From Lytechinus variegatus (Eukaryota; Echinodermata; Echinoidea; Temnopleuroida; Toxopneustidae), in assembly GCF_018143015.1 (NCBI RefSeq), contig NC_054753.1, forward strand, positions 28,103,462 to 28,167,461: a DNA stretch of 64,000 bases, given 5' to 3'. A program made the translations under genes and the position numbers. This document shows positions 21,701 through 36,700 of this stretch, in pieces (position 1 is the first letter of the stretch; each line of letters opens with the position of its first letter). The notes below the pieces were generated by a model. The model worked only from the letters and a program-made list of their open reading frames with translations, was not told the DNA's origin and searched no databases.

Positions 21701-24700
21701 TATCCTGAGGCCATAGAACACAAATGTGAGTGTATATGGTGTCAGTCATTGTGTGGTAAATGAATATAGTAAGCTGTGTGTGCTTGCCCTCTGAATAGGA
21801 TTGAATTGCCATCAACTATAAAGATTTGTTGAGGTAGACTTGATTGTTTTCATTTTTTGTTGGGAAAAAGGGGAAAATACAATGTTTTATATTTTGCTAT
21901 TAATGTTTTCCCCTTTCAGTATTGTCTAGAATATTGAAATTTATTCTTAGAATCCAGTCATTATTTTCAAAATTTGGTGGTTCTCACTCTTACCTTTGAA
22001 ACATGGGTTTAATTCCCAACAATGGCATTTCCACCAACAAGAAATTGATCCTTATCATGTACCCAACCCAGCTGGAGTGAAAGAACAACTGCATTACCGG
22101 TATCCATTCCTTGAATGCACCAAGCATGTTTAGGTGAAGGTAAAGCCTGGGTATAATATATGGCACCACTGAATATGCGACTAGATAACTCGTTGCTTTG
22201 AAAATGTTTTGTTAGTATTACCCGTAATAAAATCATGAATGTGACCTTGCATTTTCTACTTGCAGGTATTCACAACTATGTGCTCAATGATAGACTTTTT
22301 GCTGTGCCGCTGCATGAAAATAATGCTGGAGAGAGCCTGTGTGCTATCTGTGAGCATAGAAGGAGCAGCGAAAAGAAATCTCTGTCTTCACCTTCATATA
22401 TTAGGTAAAACTTTTGCTGCTAAAGTATTTTGTTTAGGGTACCAGCAAAACTGCTGTTTATTTGAAAAGAGAAATATAGAAAGAGAAACAGTTTACGTGA
22501 AAATTACATCTTCCAATATATGTTCGTCAGGCTGTGCTTGACATACATGTATTGTATTTATTACCTCTACACACTTTGCTATTGTATTTTTTTTCATTTT
22601 TTTTCCTCACAGGGAGGGGGTGGGAGGTTGTGGGCCCCCAGCCTGCTGATCGGCCACTGCAAGAGTTGTAGAGTGAATTGAACAAACCGAGGCCTAGTTG
22701 AAATTAGGGGGAGTTTGTGGCGACCATTCTCGTTAGAGTCGACCCATGATCTGTCACATACCATATTCAAGATTGAATTAGAAAATCAACATTCTAACTG
22801 TGGTAAAATGATATTTGGATTTACTGCATAATCGCTTGTCCCTAAAAAGTAGCCCTTACAATGAAAGAATTTGCCCCTAAATTCTGCAATTGCCTCAATG
22901 TTGAGAAAAAGTCCCCCCCCCCAAAAAAAAGACAATTATTTCCTTCCCTGGTTTAACCCTATCTAGGCTGGTAGGGGGGGGACTTGGAGGCCCCCCTCAA
23001 CGAATCGCGCGATATTTTTGCCGCGCAAAATCTTTTGACCACGCCACTCACTGGCTTTTTACTTTCAAGTCTTACGCAACTTTTGAGACCAATTTTGCGT
23101 CACCCGGGTACGTGGTTCCGAAATTACGCAACATTATGTAAGTGCATGTCAGACCAAAAATTGCTCAAAAACGTGATTTCATGTACAAAGTCAATGCAAA
23201 TTGTGTTTTCAACCAAAATTCATAAATGCATGATTACATGTATTTTTAGTTTTGCTGGTCTAAATTTATTCATTTTATGCTTTTTATGATCACAGAAAAG
23301 TCCCCAACAAATTTCATTGAAAAAACAATGAAAAACAACAGGTCAAAAAACAGAGAAATACATAAGAAATTCCTAAAAACAATATAATACATAAGAAAAT
23401 GATTTGATATCGCAATTTTTTTCATGTACACTTGCTAAGAACACCACAAAGAGTTTCTCTACCAAAAATTAGTGCATTGCGTGCATGCCAGTATTTTGTA
23501 TTAATTTTGTCTCTGCTTGATTATGTATATTTGTAATTTGTATGTTTGCATGTAAACAAAATGAATTTCCATTAAGTTGGACAATAAAACATTATATATT
23601 ATTTGGAGCTTTATTTAGGGAGTTAGAGGAAAAAGTATGATTTCGCATATTAATTACGCATAAATTAGCATCATAACTTAATAGCAATTCGCATGAAAAA
23701 AATTACTATACAATCTTGTAGATTATGTCCCAGGCAACCCGCGTGCCGACGGCTGAGATCTTAAGGGGGGGCCTAGAAGGCCCCCCCCCCCGGCCATATG
23801 AACTCCCAAAATACCGTGGCCTAGATAGGGTTAATAAATTAAAGCTCATGAAGGTATACAAGGTTGACTGTATTTCAAATTACTTTATGTTCTCTGACTC
23901 GTATAATGATATTGATTTATTTTCAGGGTCAGTATTCCAAGATCCACTCTCCAATCACCGTACCGTGTTCGTCCTCATCGAAGGCAGAGCTTTGATCCTA
24001 CTGACTCTATGGGTTTGTCTCAAGTAAGTTGAGTGAAAAAAAGATGTATATTGTCTCTCAGGAATGGGTATTATCTTGTTTTTCCTTATGGATGACAAAT
24101 CATGATAGTACTTATGATATAGATCTAGTAAGTCTTAGGAACTTGTGTTGATTCAAAATCACTCTATAGATGGACAAAGGTTCATTTGAAAGTACTCTCT
24201 AAAAAAAAACGGCGGTTAGACAATTTCAAAGGAAACAACATTGCACTTTTTGATGTTGATACCACATTGAGGCATAGGCAGGGGGGACGGGGGGACATGT
24301 CCCCCCCTAAATTTGAGTTGGGGGGGACGGTCCCCCCCTAAATTTTGTTTTGATGACCTTTTTTTTTTTTTTGCTTGTCCAATTTTTTCCTGCGTCCCCC
24401 CCTAAATTCACGTGGCCCGCCCTTAAACGTGTGTTGTCCCCCCCTGAAATTTAGGGTGATGACCTTTTTTTTTTTTCTTGTTAAAAAATTTGTGGTTAGC
24501 AGCTCAAAATTTAAATGATGATGACCTTTTTTTTTTTGCTTGTCAAAAATTTTTTGGTTCCTAATTCATAAAATTTCAGGTGGACACCCTCTAAATTTTC
24601 TGGCTTCCGCCGCCAATGCATTGAGGTACACATGTGAGCAAATTATCTTTCTTGCTATTAAAGTGTTCAAAACTTTGAGAGGCACTAGATAATCAGGGGA

Positions 24701-27700
24701 CCGTTTCATCAATATTTTCATCCGACAAGTTGTCAGATCTGACATCTTTCCTTGATTCTGATTGGCTGAGAGGCACTGTTCCTATGGTAACTGTCGGATA
24801 AACTGGTACTTGTCGGATAAAATGTCTGACAAGTCCTTTCATGAAACGCCCCCTAGATGTTGATGAATATGAAGACTTGAATAGTTTTGAAATGGATCTA
24901 AGAACACTTGTTTATTAGGACAATCTGATTCTCTTAAAGTTAGATTGAGTATGTAAAGATATAAAGAGGTGTTTTGGCTTAATAGATAAGTCTCTGGAGT
25001 TTGAACCACAAGGTCCAGGGTTCAAATCCCACCACAGCACGTGCGTCCTTTGGCAAGGCGTTTATCTGCATTTGCCACTCTCCACCCTGGTGTAGTGAAT
25101 GGATATTCTTGAATACTAGCTCTCGATCAGGGTAGCCGTGCTAAAGCCGGGGTAATAGTATGTAGCGCTTTGATAGCACTAAATGAATGTTCCATATTAT
25201 TATTATTAACCAAAACATATAAGGTTATAACTACGAGACACATAAGGCAATGAAAAAAATAGAACCTTTTACGTCATTTCATTTAACTCTATATGATCTA
25301 ATTGTTCATATAAAGGTGAAAGAAAGTAGTTGTAGCAATAGATTATTTCATAACAAAGTCTTAAAGGGGAATCCAGCCTTGGCCATAAAATGTTGTGTTG
25401 GGAAGGAGAAAAATAAATTAAACAGAATGGTGAAAGTTTGAAAGAAATCAGACAAGCAATAAGAAAGTTATAGCTGTTTTAAAATTGAGATCACTAATAC
25501 TATGTAGATTTCAAATTGGCAACTGGGAAAGTAAATTATGACAAGGGGCAAGGACAACTTTCCCATAGGCCATGTACTTTATTATCAGGGATTTGTGGTT
25601 TTCTCCTAAGTACCCATTCCCCTGGGGCAGTAATCTAAATATAACCCAGGTAGTATATTGTTTTATGTCCTCAGAAAAGAAAAATATAATTTAAAATAAA
25701 ACTTTAAAGAAAAATTACATTTTAGCCATAATATGTATTGGAGTACATGGAAGAGTAGTCCTTGCCGTACATCACTATGACATCCCATATGTGGCCAATT
25801 TGAAGTCTCCATGGGTGTAGTGATTACCAATATTTACAACTTTTAAAAATTCATAACTTTCTTTTGGTTTGTCCAATATTGTTCAAACTTTCACCGATCA
25901 ACTTGTCTGATTTTTCTTTTCCTTATAAAAACAAATTTTATTTGGGTTGGATTCCCCTTTAAAGGTTAATGGTAACTATATTATCATTGATCTACATCTG
26001 TTATATTACTGTAAACTTATCTTTCTGAAATCATGAAATCTTAGCTAAAATCCTGATAATTCTTATGATCACTAACACAGAAACGCATATGTGAGACAGT
26101 GTATTAATATTGTTTCGAAAAATACCTGACATTTGATGGAATTCTACTTATTTGCTCATCATCCAGCAATTACACTTTTTCTTTCAGAGCCATTTGGCAC
26201 AGAAAGAAATATTGTTTTTTATACATACAAACACTTAGGTGGTCATTTTATTGGATTCTGTTTGAAGTCATTTTGTTACCGCAACTGGTATATATCTTTA
26301 CTTGGCTCACCTCTTCCGCATTAATAAACTGTCTATTCTCTCACTTTCTGTACCATTGTATTAATTCATATTATCTCTGGTGTTGCAGCACTGTTTAGCT
26401 GGTTGGCAGAACTCCCGTCCATCCATGATGCCTCCTGCATCTACTATTGATCTGAAAGCATCCCTGGACAAAACTATGGTGGCTGCAAACACTCTGGTAA
26501 GTATCAAATTTTGTACCAGTTTAATTCCATAACAGAGTGCCAAGTTTTGACAATTTGGTGTCTCATTTACATTGGAACTTTGAGCCATAGGCCATCCTGA
26601 GTTCGTAGTCATTGTAAATGCAGTGTTATGTCCCATCCTGCATGCATGGAAAGAAAACATGGCCTACTGTTCGATATTTAATGGCCAACTGAAATGTTCC
26701 AATGACCACAATAGCTCGAAATTCTTTGTTATTGGACACCTTAAATATCACAAATTGATCCCTAAGAACAAACAGCAACCAACTTGACATGTGGCAGACC
26801 TTTGGATTCTCCCTCTTTTAGCAGAAGATATCAGTTTTCTCTCTTGTTTTGCAATTCTGATTTTTGCTTTTACCCTTATTTATATATATAAACCCCCTCT
26901 GTTACATCAGAGCCTTGAGAGACAAAGCTTTACAATCAGTTGATTTGAATAAATCTCAACTTCAGACTAATTTGAAGACTCATATTGTTACGGCACCTTT
27001 ACAAAAGTCCAACCTTGCTGATTTATACAACTACCCAATCCAAATGTCTTTCCATCACTAATACTCTATGTCCATCATGGACAAAAGCAAATTCATAGAG
27101 CGCCTCATTTTTGTCTCACCTGCATAGCAGTGTGAGACCATAGGCGCCGCTTATCCAATGACGGCGTCAACATCAAATCTTAACCTAAGGTTAAGTTTTT
27201 GAAATGACATCATAACTTAGAAAGTGTAAGGACCTAGTTCATGAAACTTGGCCATAAGGTTAATCAACTATTACTAAACATAGTATTAGGAGTTTCATGT
27301 CACATGACCAAGGTCAAAGGTCAGTTAGGGTCAATGAACTTAGACCATGTTGGGGGAATCAACATCAAAAGCTGAGGTTAAGTTTTTGAAATGTCATCAT
27401 AACTTAGAAAATGTATATGGACCTAGTTCATTAATCTTGGACATAAGGTTAATCAACTATGTAAGTAGACTTACATAGTTTTGCCATTTAAATCTTCTGA
27501 TTTTTTAAAATTTTACAAAAACTGGTTTTCGAATCTCAAAAAATTACTTACATGTACATGGTTTTGCCAGATCACGGCCGTATGCTTCTTAGCGAATGGA
27601 TACGATGGAAAGATATCAAATCTGACATCTTGTCAGATGACAAATGCATATGAAACACTCTCCTGTTCGTAGTGATATCCGAGCCCTATTTGCAAGCTGG

Positions 27701-30700
27701 AAAATGAGGCAGCATAGCTAAGAAGCAATGTAGCCCTTTTCGGATAGGAACATGTGATCTGATCATGTGGGGTTGGAGTCCCATCTAACAAAAATCTGAT
27801 GCTGTAGTGTTTTCAGATTCAGATATTTTTATTGTCCAATTGCAATCAAGTACAAATGGAAATTCAATTTGTTCACACAAAATAATTTAGAATATTACAT
27901 GATACACACAGAAGATTACACGATACATATAATAAACATTATACAAATTAACAAGCAAAGATAAGAGAAAGTAAGATAAAGGCAGTGGGGTAACATAATT
28001 TCAAGTATGGCTATTAAATGCACGAATTGACACTGGAACAAAAGAATTTACGATGCGTGAGGTTCTGCCGGGAAGGGATCTCAAACGTTTGCCTGACCTC
28101 ATCTAATTATAATATTTATGAAGGGCATGTTTCTCATTGGTAAGGATCTCTTTGGCTTTTTCAAGGACTCTACAGTACCTTCATTGTGTCAGCTTCCCTC
28201 ACATTTGTATTCAGTGAAGGTGTGAATGCAGTTGGAAAAATGCATTCTGTCCATCAGAAGGGACACTAATGTTATATTGCTCCTGCCAGATCCCATAAAA
28301 AAAAACCTTTAGGAGGTTGAGTTAGTCTTCAAGTTAGATTGACATAGTAATCAATAGTATGATTGTGGGCATTAACAGAAAGACAGACAAATGGAAAAAT
28401 TGATTCTTACCAGTTTTTTTCAACATTTTCAATATACAATTTCTGTGTGATATATTTTGTACATGTCAGCAAATAACAAAGAATATGATGTATGATGTAT
28501 ATAACACAGGAAACAGAATTTACACTAAAGGAAGTTCAAAACCCCTGGGCCCATATTCTGAAGTCAGGTTTAACTTAAACCATTGTCTAACTTTAAGATT
28601 ATGGGAAGCCAAAATTGTCAAAATTTTGTTTACATTGAATGATTCACATGCTTACTGTGCTCTTTACTAATTCTTTAATGGTGAAGACAACTGTCATACT
28701 TATCACACCCAGGCAGTTAATAATGTTTTGGGAGTCAAATGACCTGATATATTGAACCTCTACTGTTAGAGATTTATGTAACAACTGGCTTTTCATCGTT
28801 GAACCACAACTTAAAACCAAAGTTTAAATTAAACCTGACTCCAGAATACGGGCCCTACGGTAGACTTTATTTTCAACTGTTCTGTGTATGAGATTGAATT
28901 TAAATCAGCACCATAATTTGAAGGTCAAGTCTACCTCAGAAAAATGACAATTCATTTCACATGACAATGACGAGAAAATAAAAATATTTAATATTTCGTA
29001 TGATAAAATAAAAAAGAAATAGTGAAGAAACAAAAACTTGATTTGAATAAAAAGAAAATTTAACAAGCAAAGCACTGAAAATTTCATCAAAATCGGATGT
29101 AAAATAAGAAAGTTATGGCATTTTAAAGTTTCGCTTCATTTCACAAAACTGTTAAATGCACATCTTAGTCTGTATGCAAATGAGGAACTAATGACATAAC
29201 TCACTATTTCTTTTGTGTTTTGTTATGAAATATGATATATTTTTATTTTCTCGTCATTGTCATGTGAAATGAAGTTTCATTCCTCCCTGAACACATGGAA
29301 TTCCATTATTTTAACACTTTGTGCTTCAGGCAAGGAGGTCCTAATCGTCAAATTCGTAAAATTGAAATATTGTATGATTCAAACAATAAAAAACAAAAGA
29401 AATAGTGAGTGAGTGACATCATCAACTCTCTCATTTGGATGTAACTGGCTCGTTCATATAACTATTTTGTTAAAAATAAACGAAAGTTTCAAATGTCATA
29501 ACTTTCTTATTTTACATCCGATTTTGATGAAATTTTCAGCATTGTGTTTGTCTGATTTTTCTCTATTGATTCAAATTAACATTTTTCTGAGGTGGATTTG
29601 ACCATTAAAAAACAAAAGCAATGTCAGCAACTGGCATGTAGACAACATTTATTTCTTAATGATAAATCAAAGAATGTGTACAGATCATTATAGGCCTTCA
29701 AATATTTTTTCCCCTTCACCAAGATCTTTATTAATGTTCACAACCAAGTATGTACATATGTAATGGCAAGGTGAAGAAATTTAGAGCATAAGGGACAGGG
29801 TCAACTATCACAAGCATCGATATTCATTAACATGTACATGTATGGTTATAATTAATACAGATACAACTATATACGAGATTTAAATAATATAACACTAATG
29901 TACACAAGTATACATGTTATCAATAACTATGAAGAATTGCGACATTGCGTTCACATGAGGGCACCGTTGCATGAATCTTATTGTACAATGCCTACTTAGC
30001 TTGTTGCATGCGAGCAAATGGAGGACTGAATGTCAAACATTTTCGTACTGTTGCACATACCCAACGTACCATCCAAAATGTACCGTTGCACGGCTTTAGG
30101 AGGTGACGTCACAATACGATTCAATTCATTGCGCTTAGTAAAAAATGAAGGTGAAATATGCGTACAGCTGCCCTGCTGGCTAAATGGATGATGCTGCCCA
30201 AGGTCATATGCACTTGTGGGATTTGCCGTTCGCTTTCAATATTTTTGTTCCATTTTCATAGATTTCTGCAGGGAAAAACTCTTTGTTTCTTTCACATTTT
30301 TGCTAAATTCTCGGGGCGTTGTACAACACAAATAACAAATATTCTTATACGGGCAATTGTGCAAGATTTCGCTTGAGGTGAAAGAAAGTTGCTCTATTCA
30401 GCAAGCGTTCACACTCATGCGCATTCGCTATTTGTACTATTATAGTAACTTTGCCATCCATTGGTATTTCATGTAATCCTTGATTCTGATTGGCTGTTGA
30501 GCATCATTACCATGGTAATAGTAAGTATTTTTATGCAACAGGGCCCGGGTAGTGAACTAAATTCTTAATAGTTGTTGATAAGGTGTATACTTGTATTTAC
30601 ATCAGTGTTATGTCTTATCTTTATCATGTGCAACATAGCATAAGAATTTACATGAGAACCAGGCCCAAGACCCTATTGGGTTGGCTGATAAAATAAATAT

Positions 30701-33700
30701 ACTTAAATAGTAACATACAGTGATGATATATGCAATAATACATTATCTGCAGTGAATATATATACATATAGCGATGAAAGCACAAATAGCAATGTTGTGA
30801 ACGGCTTCCAAGAAAAACTGCAGAGGTTTGCAGTGATGCGACTTCCATGCTACAACCCCAATGTTGATAGTACATGTACATGTAAGAATAAAAAACATTG
30901 CTGCTAGCATCTTTACAATTTGAATTACTCATTAGTACTCTGTACATTAAAAAGAACTTGCATTTCCTGCGATTCTTGCACAGCAAATAATTGTTCATTA
31001 TTGAACTGGTGCAAAAGAACAATTACATACTAGTCTGCAGGCACAGACCCTAATTGAAACTTTGATCAACAAGTGTGCCTCCACGCAAAGACTAGCACAT
31101 ACAAAATTTGCTGTTCCAATACACGAGGCATGAGTAGGCTGATATCCACAAACAGGCTTGCATGAAAAACAACCACATTGAATTTTAGTCTGAAACAACT
31201 ATTTCATTGTTTTCCATTTTCAATTTATACTTTTCAAGTCAAATGCTTATTTCATTTGTCCCAGACACACCTCAATGCATTGGTTGAAGGAGTTTTCTAG
31301 GCTCCTTAGACCAGATATTTTGGCACTATTTGTGGCTCTTTCAATCTCTAAATGGGTCCTAAGAACGACCGAGTTGACTTTGGATACGCTTTGATCAGGG
31401 CCAAGTGGAAATCAAAGTTGTGTCATGCGCGACAGTGGGGGATTTCAAGTTCAGTGTTGACCTTTTGGTGTTGGTGTTGGGTCAATTTTTACGCGATTAT
31501 AACACCAAACATAAAATGAGGATGGTCCCGAAAAGTTACTCACTAGTTGTTGAGATGTCAATAATGTGATCTGGATCAGTCTTACAAAAACTCTGAATAG
31601 GTTTTGGAGCTAGGGGAAGCAATTGAAATTTTAACACTAACACCAACACCGAACATGAAATCACCTAATGGGGTCTGGAAAAGACCCTTATGATCATTCA
31701 GTTACCAGTGATTTAATTCATCAGTGAATATTAAAGTAGGCCAACATTTTGGAGATAACATGTGACAAGTCATGCGATCAAACAGGGATAACACTATTGA
31801 GTTCCTTATTGGACTTCATGCTTTTCTCAAACTGTGCCCAGAATAGTTCTTGACCATCCTCATCATCTGTCCACAGCATGTAAGGCTTGTTCTTACTCAG
31901 GAACAACCTTACTAGGTATGGGAGATCATCATCATCAATATCCTCAAGGAAAAACAGTATGATCTTGTCCAGTCTGCTGTCATTGAGTTCCTCTAGGGCT
32001 ATACGTACCTTGGTAATAAACCAGGCTTCACGTACAGAGTTGTTACTTAGCAAGAGAACAGTCTTGAAGCTTGTCTCAACGGCATAATGGAGAGCGTTTA
32101 TGTAGAACATTCCGAGGTGGAGGTCGTTGTCACCAAAGACCACTCTCTCAAGATGAGGAAACCTTTCCTGTAGAACTGGCTTCATGATGTCATCCACCCA
32201 TTCCTGGTCTTCCTCTTGGAACATCAGATTGAGCTGAAACTCATAGTCCTGGTCCCCAATATCCTGGACCATCTCCTCGTAGCCGCAGATGGCAAGTCTA
32301 AGAAGGAATGCCTTATAGTTGAACCACCATCGCTTCCAGTATGCCAACAAGGAAAGTGCTACAACCAGAATAGCTGTCAGAGACACACTCGTGATAAGAA
32401 GAATGTTGATGCCACAGTATTTATCTGGACTGAATGACAGAATTGGTGATCCTTCCATGTCTTTGATGGAAGATTGTGAGCAAAGTGTATCATTTGAATG
32501 GATGACTTCAACGTTGGTCGAGCGTAGCCACCTCACAAACCAGCGCAAGTCACATGTGCAGCCGAAAGGGTTTCTTGATGCGTCTATTTTGAAATTCTTT
32601 GGAAATGTCCTTCGTTTTATTGTAGTTATTTTGTTTTGTTGAATATAAAGACTTTGCAAATATGGGTTTTTATTGAATAATGTTTCAGGAATGATATCAA
32701 CATGGTTATTGTTTATGTCCAAAATACTAAGCTGAGATTGTATTGGAAATATATCTTCAGAAATTGATGAGATATAATTGTCACTGAGATCCAATGTTTT
32801 AAGAGAAGCCAAACCTTCAAAAACACCAGAAAACAGCACTTTAACAGATGAATGAGAAAGGAACAATATTTCAAGTTTCTTAAGGGGGTTGAAAGTTCCT
32901 GGCGCCAACATATCCAGGTCATTCTCTCTCAAGTCCAGTGTTAACAAAGTTTCAAGACTCGCAAATATGGATCGAGAAGTCAAAGAATCAAATAAATGTC
33001 TGCTCTGTAATTTGTTTTTACATAAAAACAGTCTCATGAGAGATGTTAAATTTGCAAACAGTTTGGTATCAGAAGTCGGGTACTGTATTGCAGATGATAA
33101 ATCCAATATGCGAAGATTTTGCATGTTTTGGAAAGGATTGTCAGATTTGTCCATTATCAAATCTTCCTTTATGAGGTAGAGCTCTTGTAGGTTAGTGAGA
33201 CTGGAGAAGCTAAGAGAATCAATCCCTTTTATATCATTGTTAGACATGTTCAGAATTTTGAGATGAATATATCTTCTTAGAAAATAGGAGTATACATGTT
33301 TAATTTCATTGAAAGAAAGGTCTAGATATTCCAATGAGGGAGGTGTTTGGGGAGCACTAGAAATATATTTTATTTTATTATGAGATAGGTTTAAGTGATT
33401 CAAAGAGCATAGATTAGAAAATGTACTTCCGGTCCAGCTTTCTATCAAATTTGCATTGAGTCTCAATTTTTGTAAGAATTTATTACAGAAGAACATGCCT
33501 TCAGGTAAATATATTAAATTGTTATCAGATAAATCTAATTCAATCAACTGGTCTAGTCCACAAAATGTATAGTTAGATAAAGTAGAAATGTCATTATAGT
33601 CCATTCTGAGGATGTTTAGTTTGTTTAATCCCCAAAACACAAAATCTGGGAAGGAGATCAGGTTATTCCAATTAAGATTCATAAGATGTATTTTGGGAAA

Positions 33701-36700
33701 ATGATGAGGACGGTGAAGAGATTGGTTTAGTGGAATTATTCTTTCTATACGGCAGAATGATAAGCTTAGTTCATTTATCTCATTTATTCCTGAAATGGAA
33801 GAGATGTAAAATTCTTTCATATTCTCATTTTCATTTAGTAATACATGTTGAATGCTTTTTAAAGCCGCAAAAATGTTTGTTGAAAGATTGTTTAAGTCAC
33901 AATGACGTATTTCAAGTGTTATGAGTGAGCAATTCTGAAGAGGTGCAAAGTCCAGAGATTTTATGGAGGATATTTGGAAATTATTAGAAAAATCAAGTGA
34001 TTTCATACTTTCAGACCACGGAAGAGCATCTGTGGGGACCGAACTCAAAAGGTTGAAATTCAGTTTCAAAACTGATAGAAGTTTATTTGAATGAAGTAAA
34101 CCTGCTGGCAGAGACTGGATGTGATTACTCCCCAGGTTTAATTCTGTGAGATTACCCAGAGGCTTAAAGGTACCATCTTCTATCAAAATGATATCATTGT
34201 TGGACAGGTCGAGCTTGATGATGTCTGGGAGATAGATGAATGATTTGTTGTGTAGGGTTTCAATGATGTTTTCAGAGAGATCAAGCACTATTGTGTTATA
34301 TGGAAGACCGTTAGGAACAGAATGAAGGCTAAGATTTTTACAGCTAGCGTTGACACCATGGCTGGTATATGTAACTTGGCACCCATTAGTAGAGACCGAG
34401 CTCCAGTTTAGAGATCCCTTTCTTCCAGATGCATCATACTTGTTGGACATTCCTCCGGATAGAGAGAATAGCACACAGGCAGTTGCCAAACAGATAAGGG
34501 TATACAGACGTGAACTAGCCATTTTGGATTCAAATCTTGTGATCTGTTTAGTACTGGATCAAGGAAATTCTCTTTGAGTCTTCCAATTGATGTGAGTGCA
34601 ATATCTTCTTTGCTTTATTTTTGCAGCAATCAAAACTTTCTGTCAGTTATTACCATTAGTGGACCAGTTTGCTTTGTGATTTAGTGTTGTCTGAAATATG
34701 GTAATAAAGTTTTAAGCATTGGAATTGTAAGCTTGGATCGAGAATGGCCTTTTGCAATGAAAATACAGAGTTTGAAGAACAGCTACGGACAGTGTCTCAA
34801 TCGATAATTATCCTGAATAAGTGCAGATTTCAAGCCACCTTATCATTTCACATTCCCAAGAGGCATCCGCGCAGGAAGTGACCGATCTCAAATTGTTCCG
34901 AATATCCCAGAGAATCGGAAAGTTTCTTGAAGTTGATTCCCTCTGGGGCAATCTGTCTTTTTCTGCAAGTTCTGTTGGCTTGATTCAGTCAGAGAATCAC
35001 AGGATTACGGCTAAAAATGAAATGAACACACCATCATCCACGATAATATAATATTACCTAAATTTAGACTACAATTAATTATTTCTTAAAAATTTTTAGG
35101 ACAAGAAATCATCATTTGCCAATTTTCTTTCAATAAGTTTCTTTTTTCTAACTTCATTCTTTTCCCTCTTACAACAAAATTTTAGGGAAATTTCTTTAGG
35201 TGCATCTAGGCCACAGCTTTAAGAAATAGAGAAGTTTTGCAATAAAATTACCTTGAATTCAATAATGGCTTTAGTAACTTACCAATTCTATAATCCCTTA
35301 CAAAATGGGTTACCACTTAAACGCTTTAATCATTTATGTTTAGATTTATTGAATAAGCTCAATTTCATAGTATCTGAATGTTAGCTTTGTGCTTGTAAAA
35401 TCAGAAAATATTCTATAAACACACATGATATAAAATAATTTCTTGTGAGTGCAAAATTAATGAAATTATTGATAACATGCTCTTTCAAGTTCTAACCAGG
35501 AGTTCTGATTACATGATTGATTTAACGTTTGCAGGATTAATTACATATAAATTATCGTATCAATCAATAATCTTGATCCGTATGTGTAAACAGAAGGTTG
35601 ATTATTTTACTTCGGTCAAAATAATGCTTTCAACATCTTGTAATACAAATTTATCATTTTATCTACATTTTTGTCAGAATCTTGTTTCATAGTTATTTCT
35701 TAAGGTTTAAATATAGAACAAAATGTATACTCACTGTTTTGAAGTAAAAAAAAATTAAATCTGAGCAGGAAACTGGGAACCCGAAGGGCATGAAAGAGAC
35801 CTTAATAGTGTTGTCTGAAGAAATACCTAAATGAAGGCTTTGGTAAATCACCTTTTCTACAACACTTACCAGCAAGATACAGGGTCACTCTCGCACCTAA
35901 CCATCATGATCCAAATCTAAAAATCAACTGCACTGTATGTGCTTGGTACATAAATCTTCATACCTACAATATTAAACCACACCCTTATTTGCACATTATT
36001 CAAATTAATTATCATTATAAACAACCTCTGCTTTCAAACTGGTACCGGAAATAAAAGTGAATAAAATAAATTGTCCAATTTATTCTCACAATCGTCTTTT
36101 AATCAGTAAAGAGAAAGTAATGCAACAACTTAATGGCTCTTTTTATGGTGCATCGCACAGAAAACAAAACTGAGAATTATCAAGGATCTGTCATAACTTA
36201 ATTACAATAAAGCGGACAAATGACCTATCATTTTGAAGCTTAAAGTAGAGTCTCCTCTTGCATCTGAAATAATTGAGATGATTCCTCATTCATGCATGAG
36301 TAAGTGAATTTAATTTGAAGAAAGGCTACTAAAAAGTCACTTGGCAGGCAGTATCTGAGTTTCAAAAAGAAAATCACATTTCTAAAGAGTTAAATATCTG
36401 CTCTTTTCTTTGATACTTCAGTTAGAGGAAATGGCCAAGAAATAACAATTTTTTTTTGTCAATTCGAAATATGGCCTGAATTCCAATAATTTCATAAAAT
36501 GTAGGGATTTTACAGGCTAGCTAGCTGTCAGACTTGCTCAGCACTCTGTATTTTTGATGATCAGTCATGCCTTAAGTCTTTATGAAGAGTGGAGTAGCTT
36601 TGGTCGAAAACTGGTAAAAACATGTTTGTTTCATCGAATAATGGAAATTCAAGCATTGTTTCGAAGGAACAGAACTTTGTTATTTCTCGATAATTTTCTG

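Noticed and set aside
24966-25208. tRNA gene
   Set aside because: A and B boxes are present, but the sequence continues into a SINE body with an ATT tail and no complete cloverleaf closes; same for 38026-38271 and 47495-47747.
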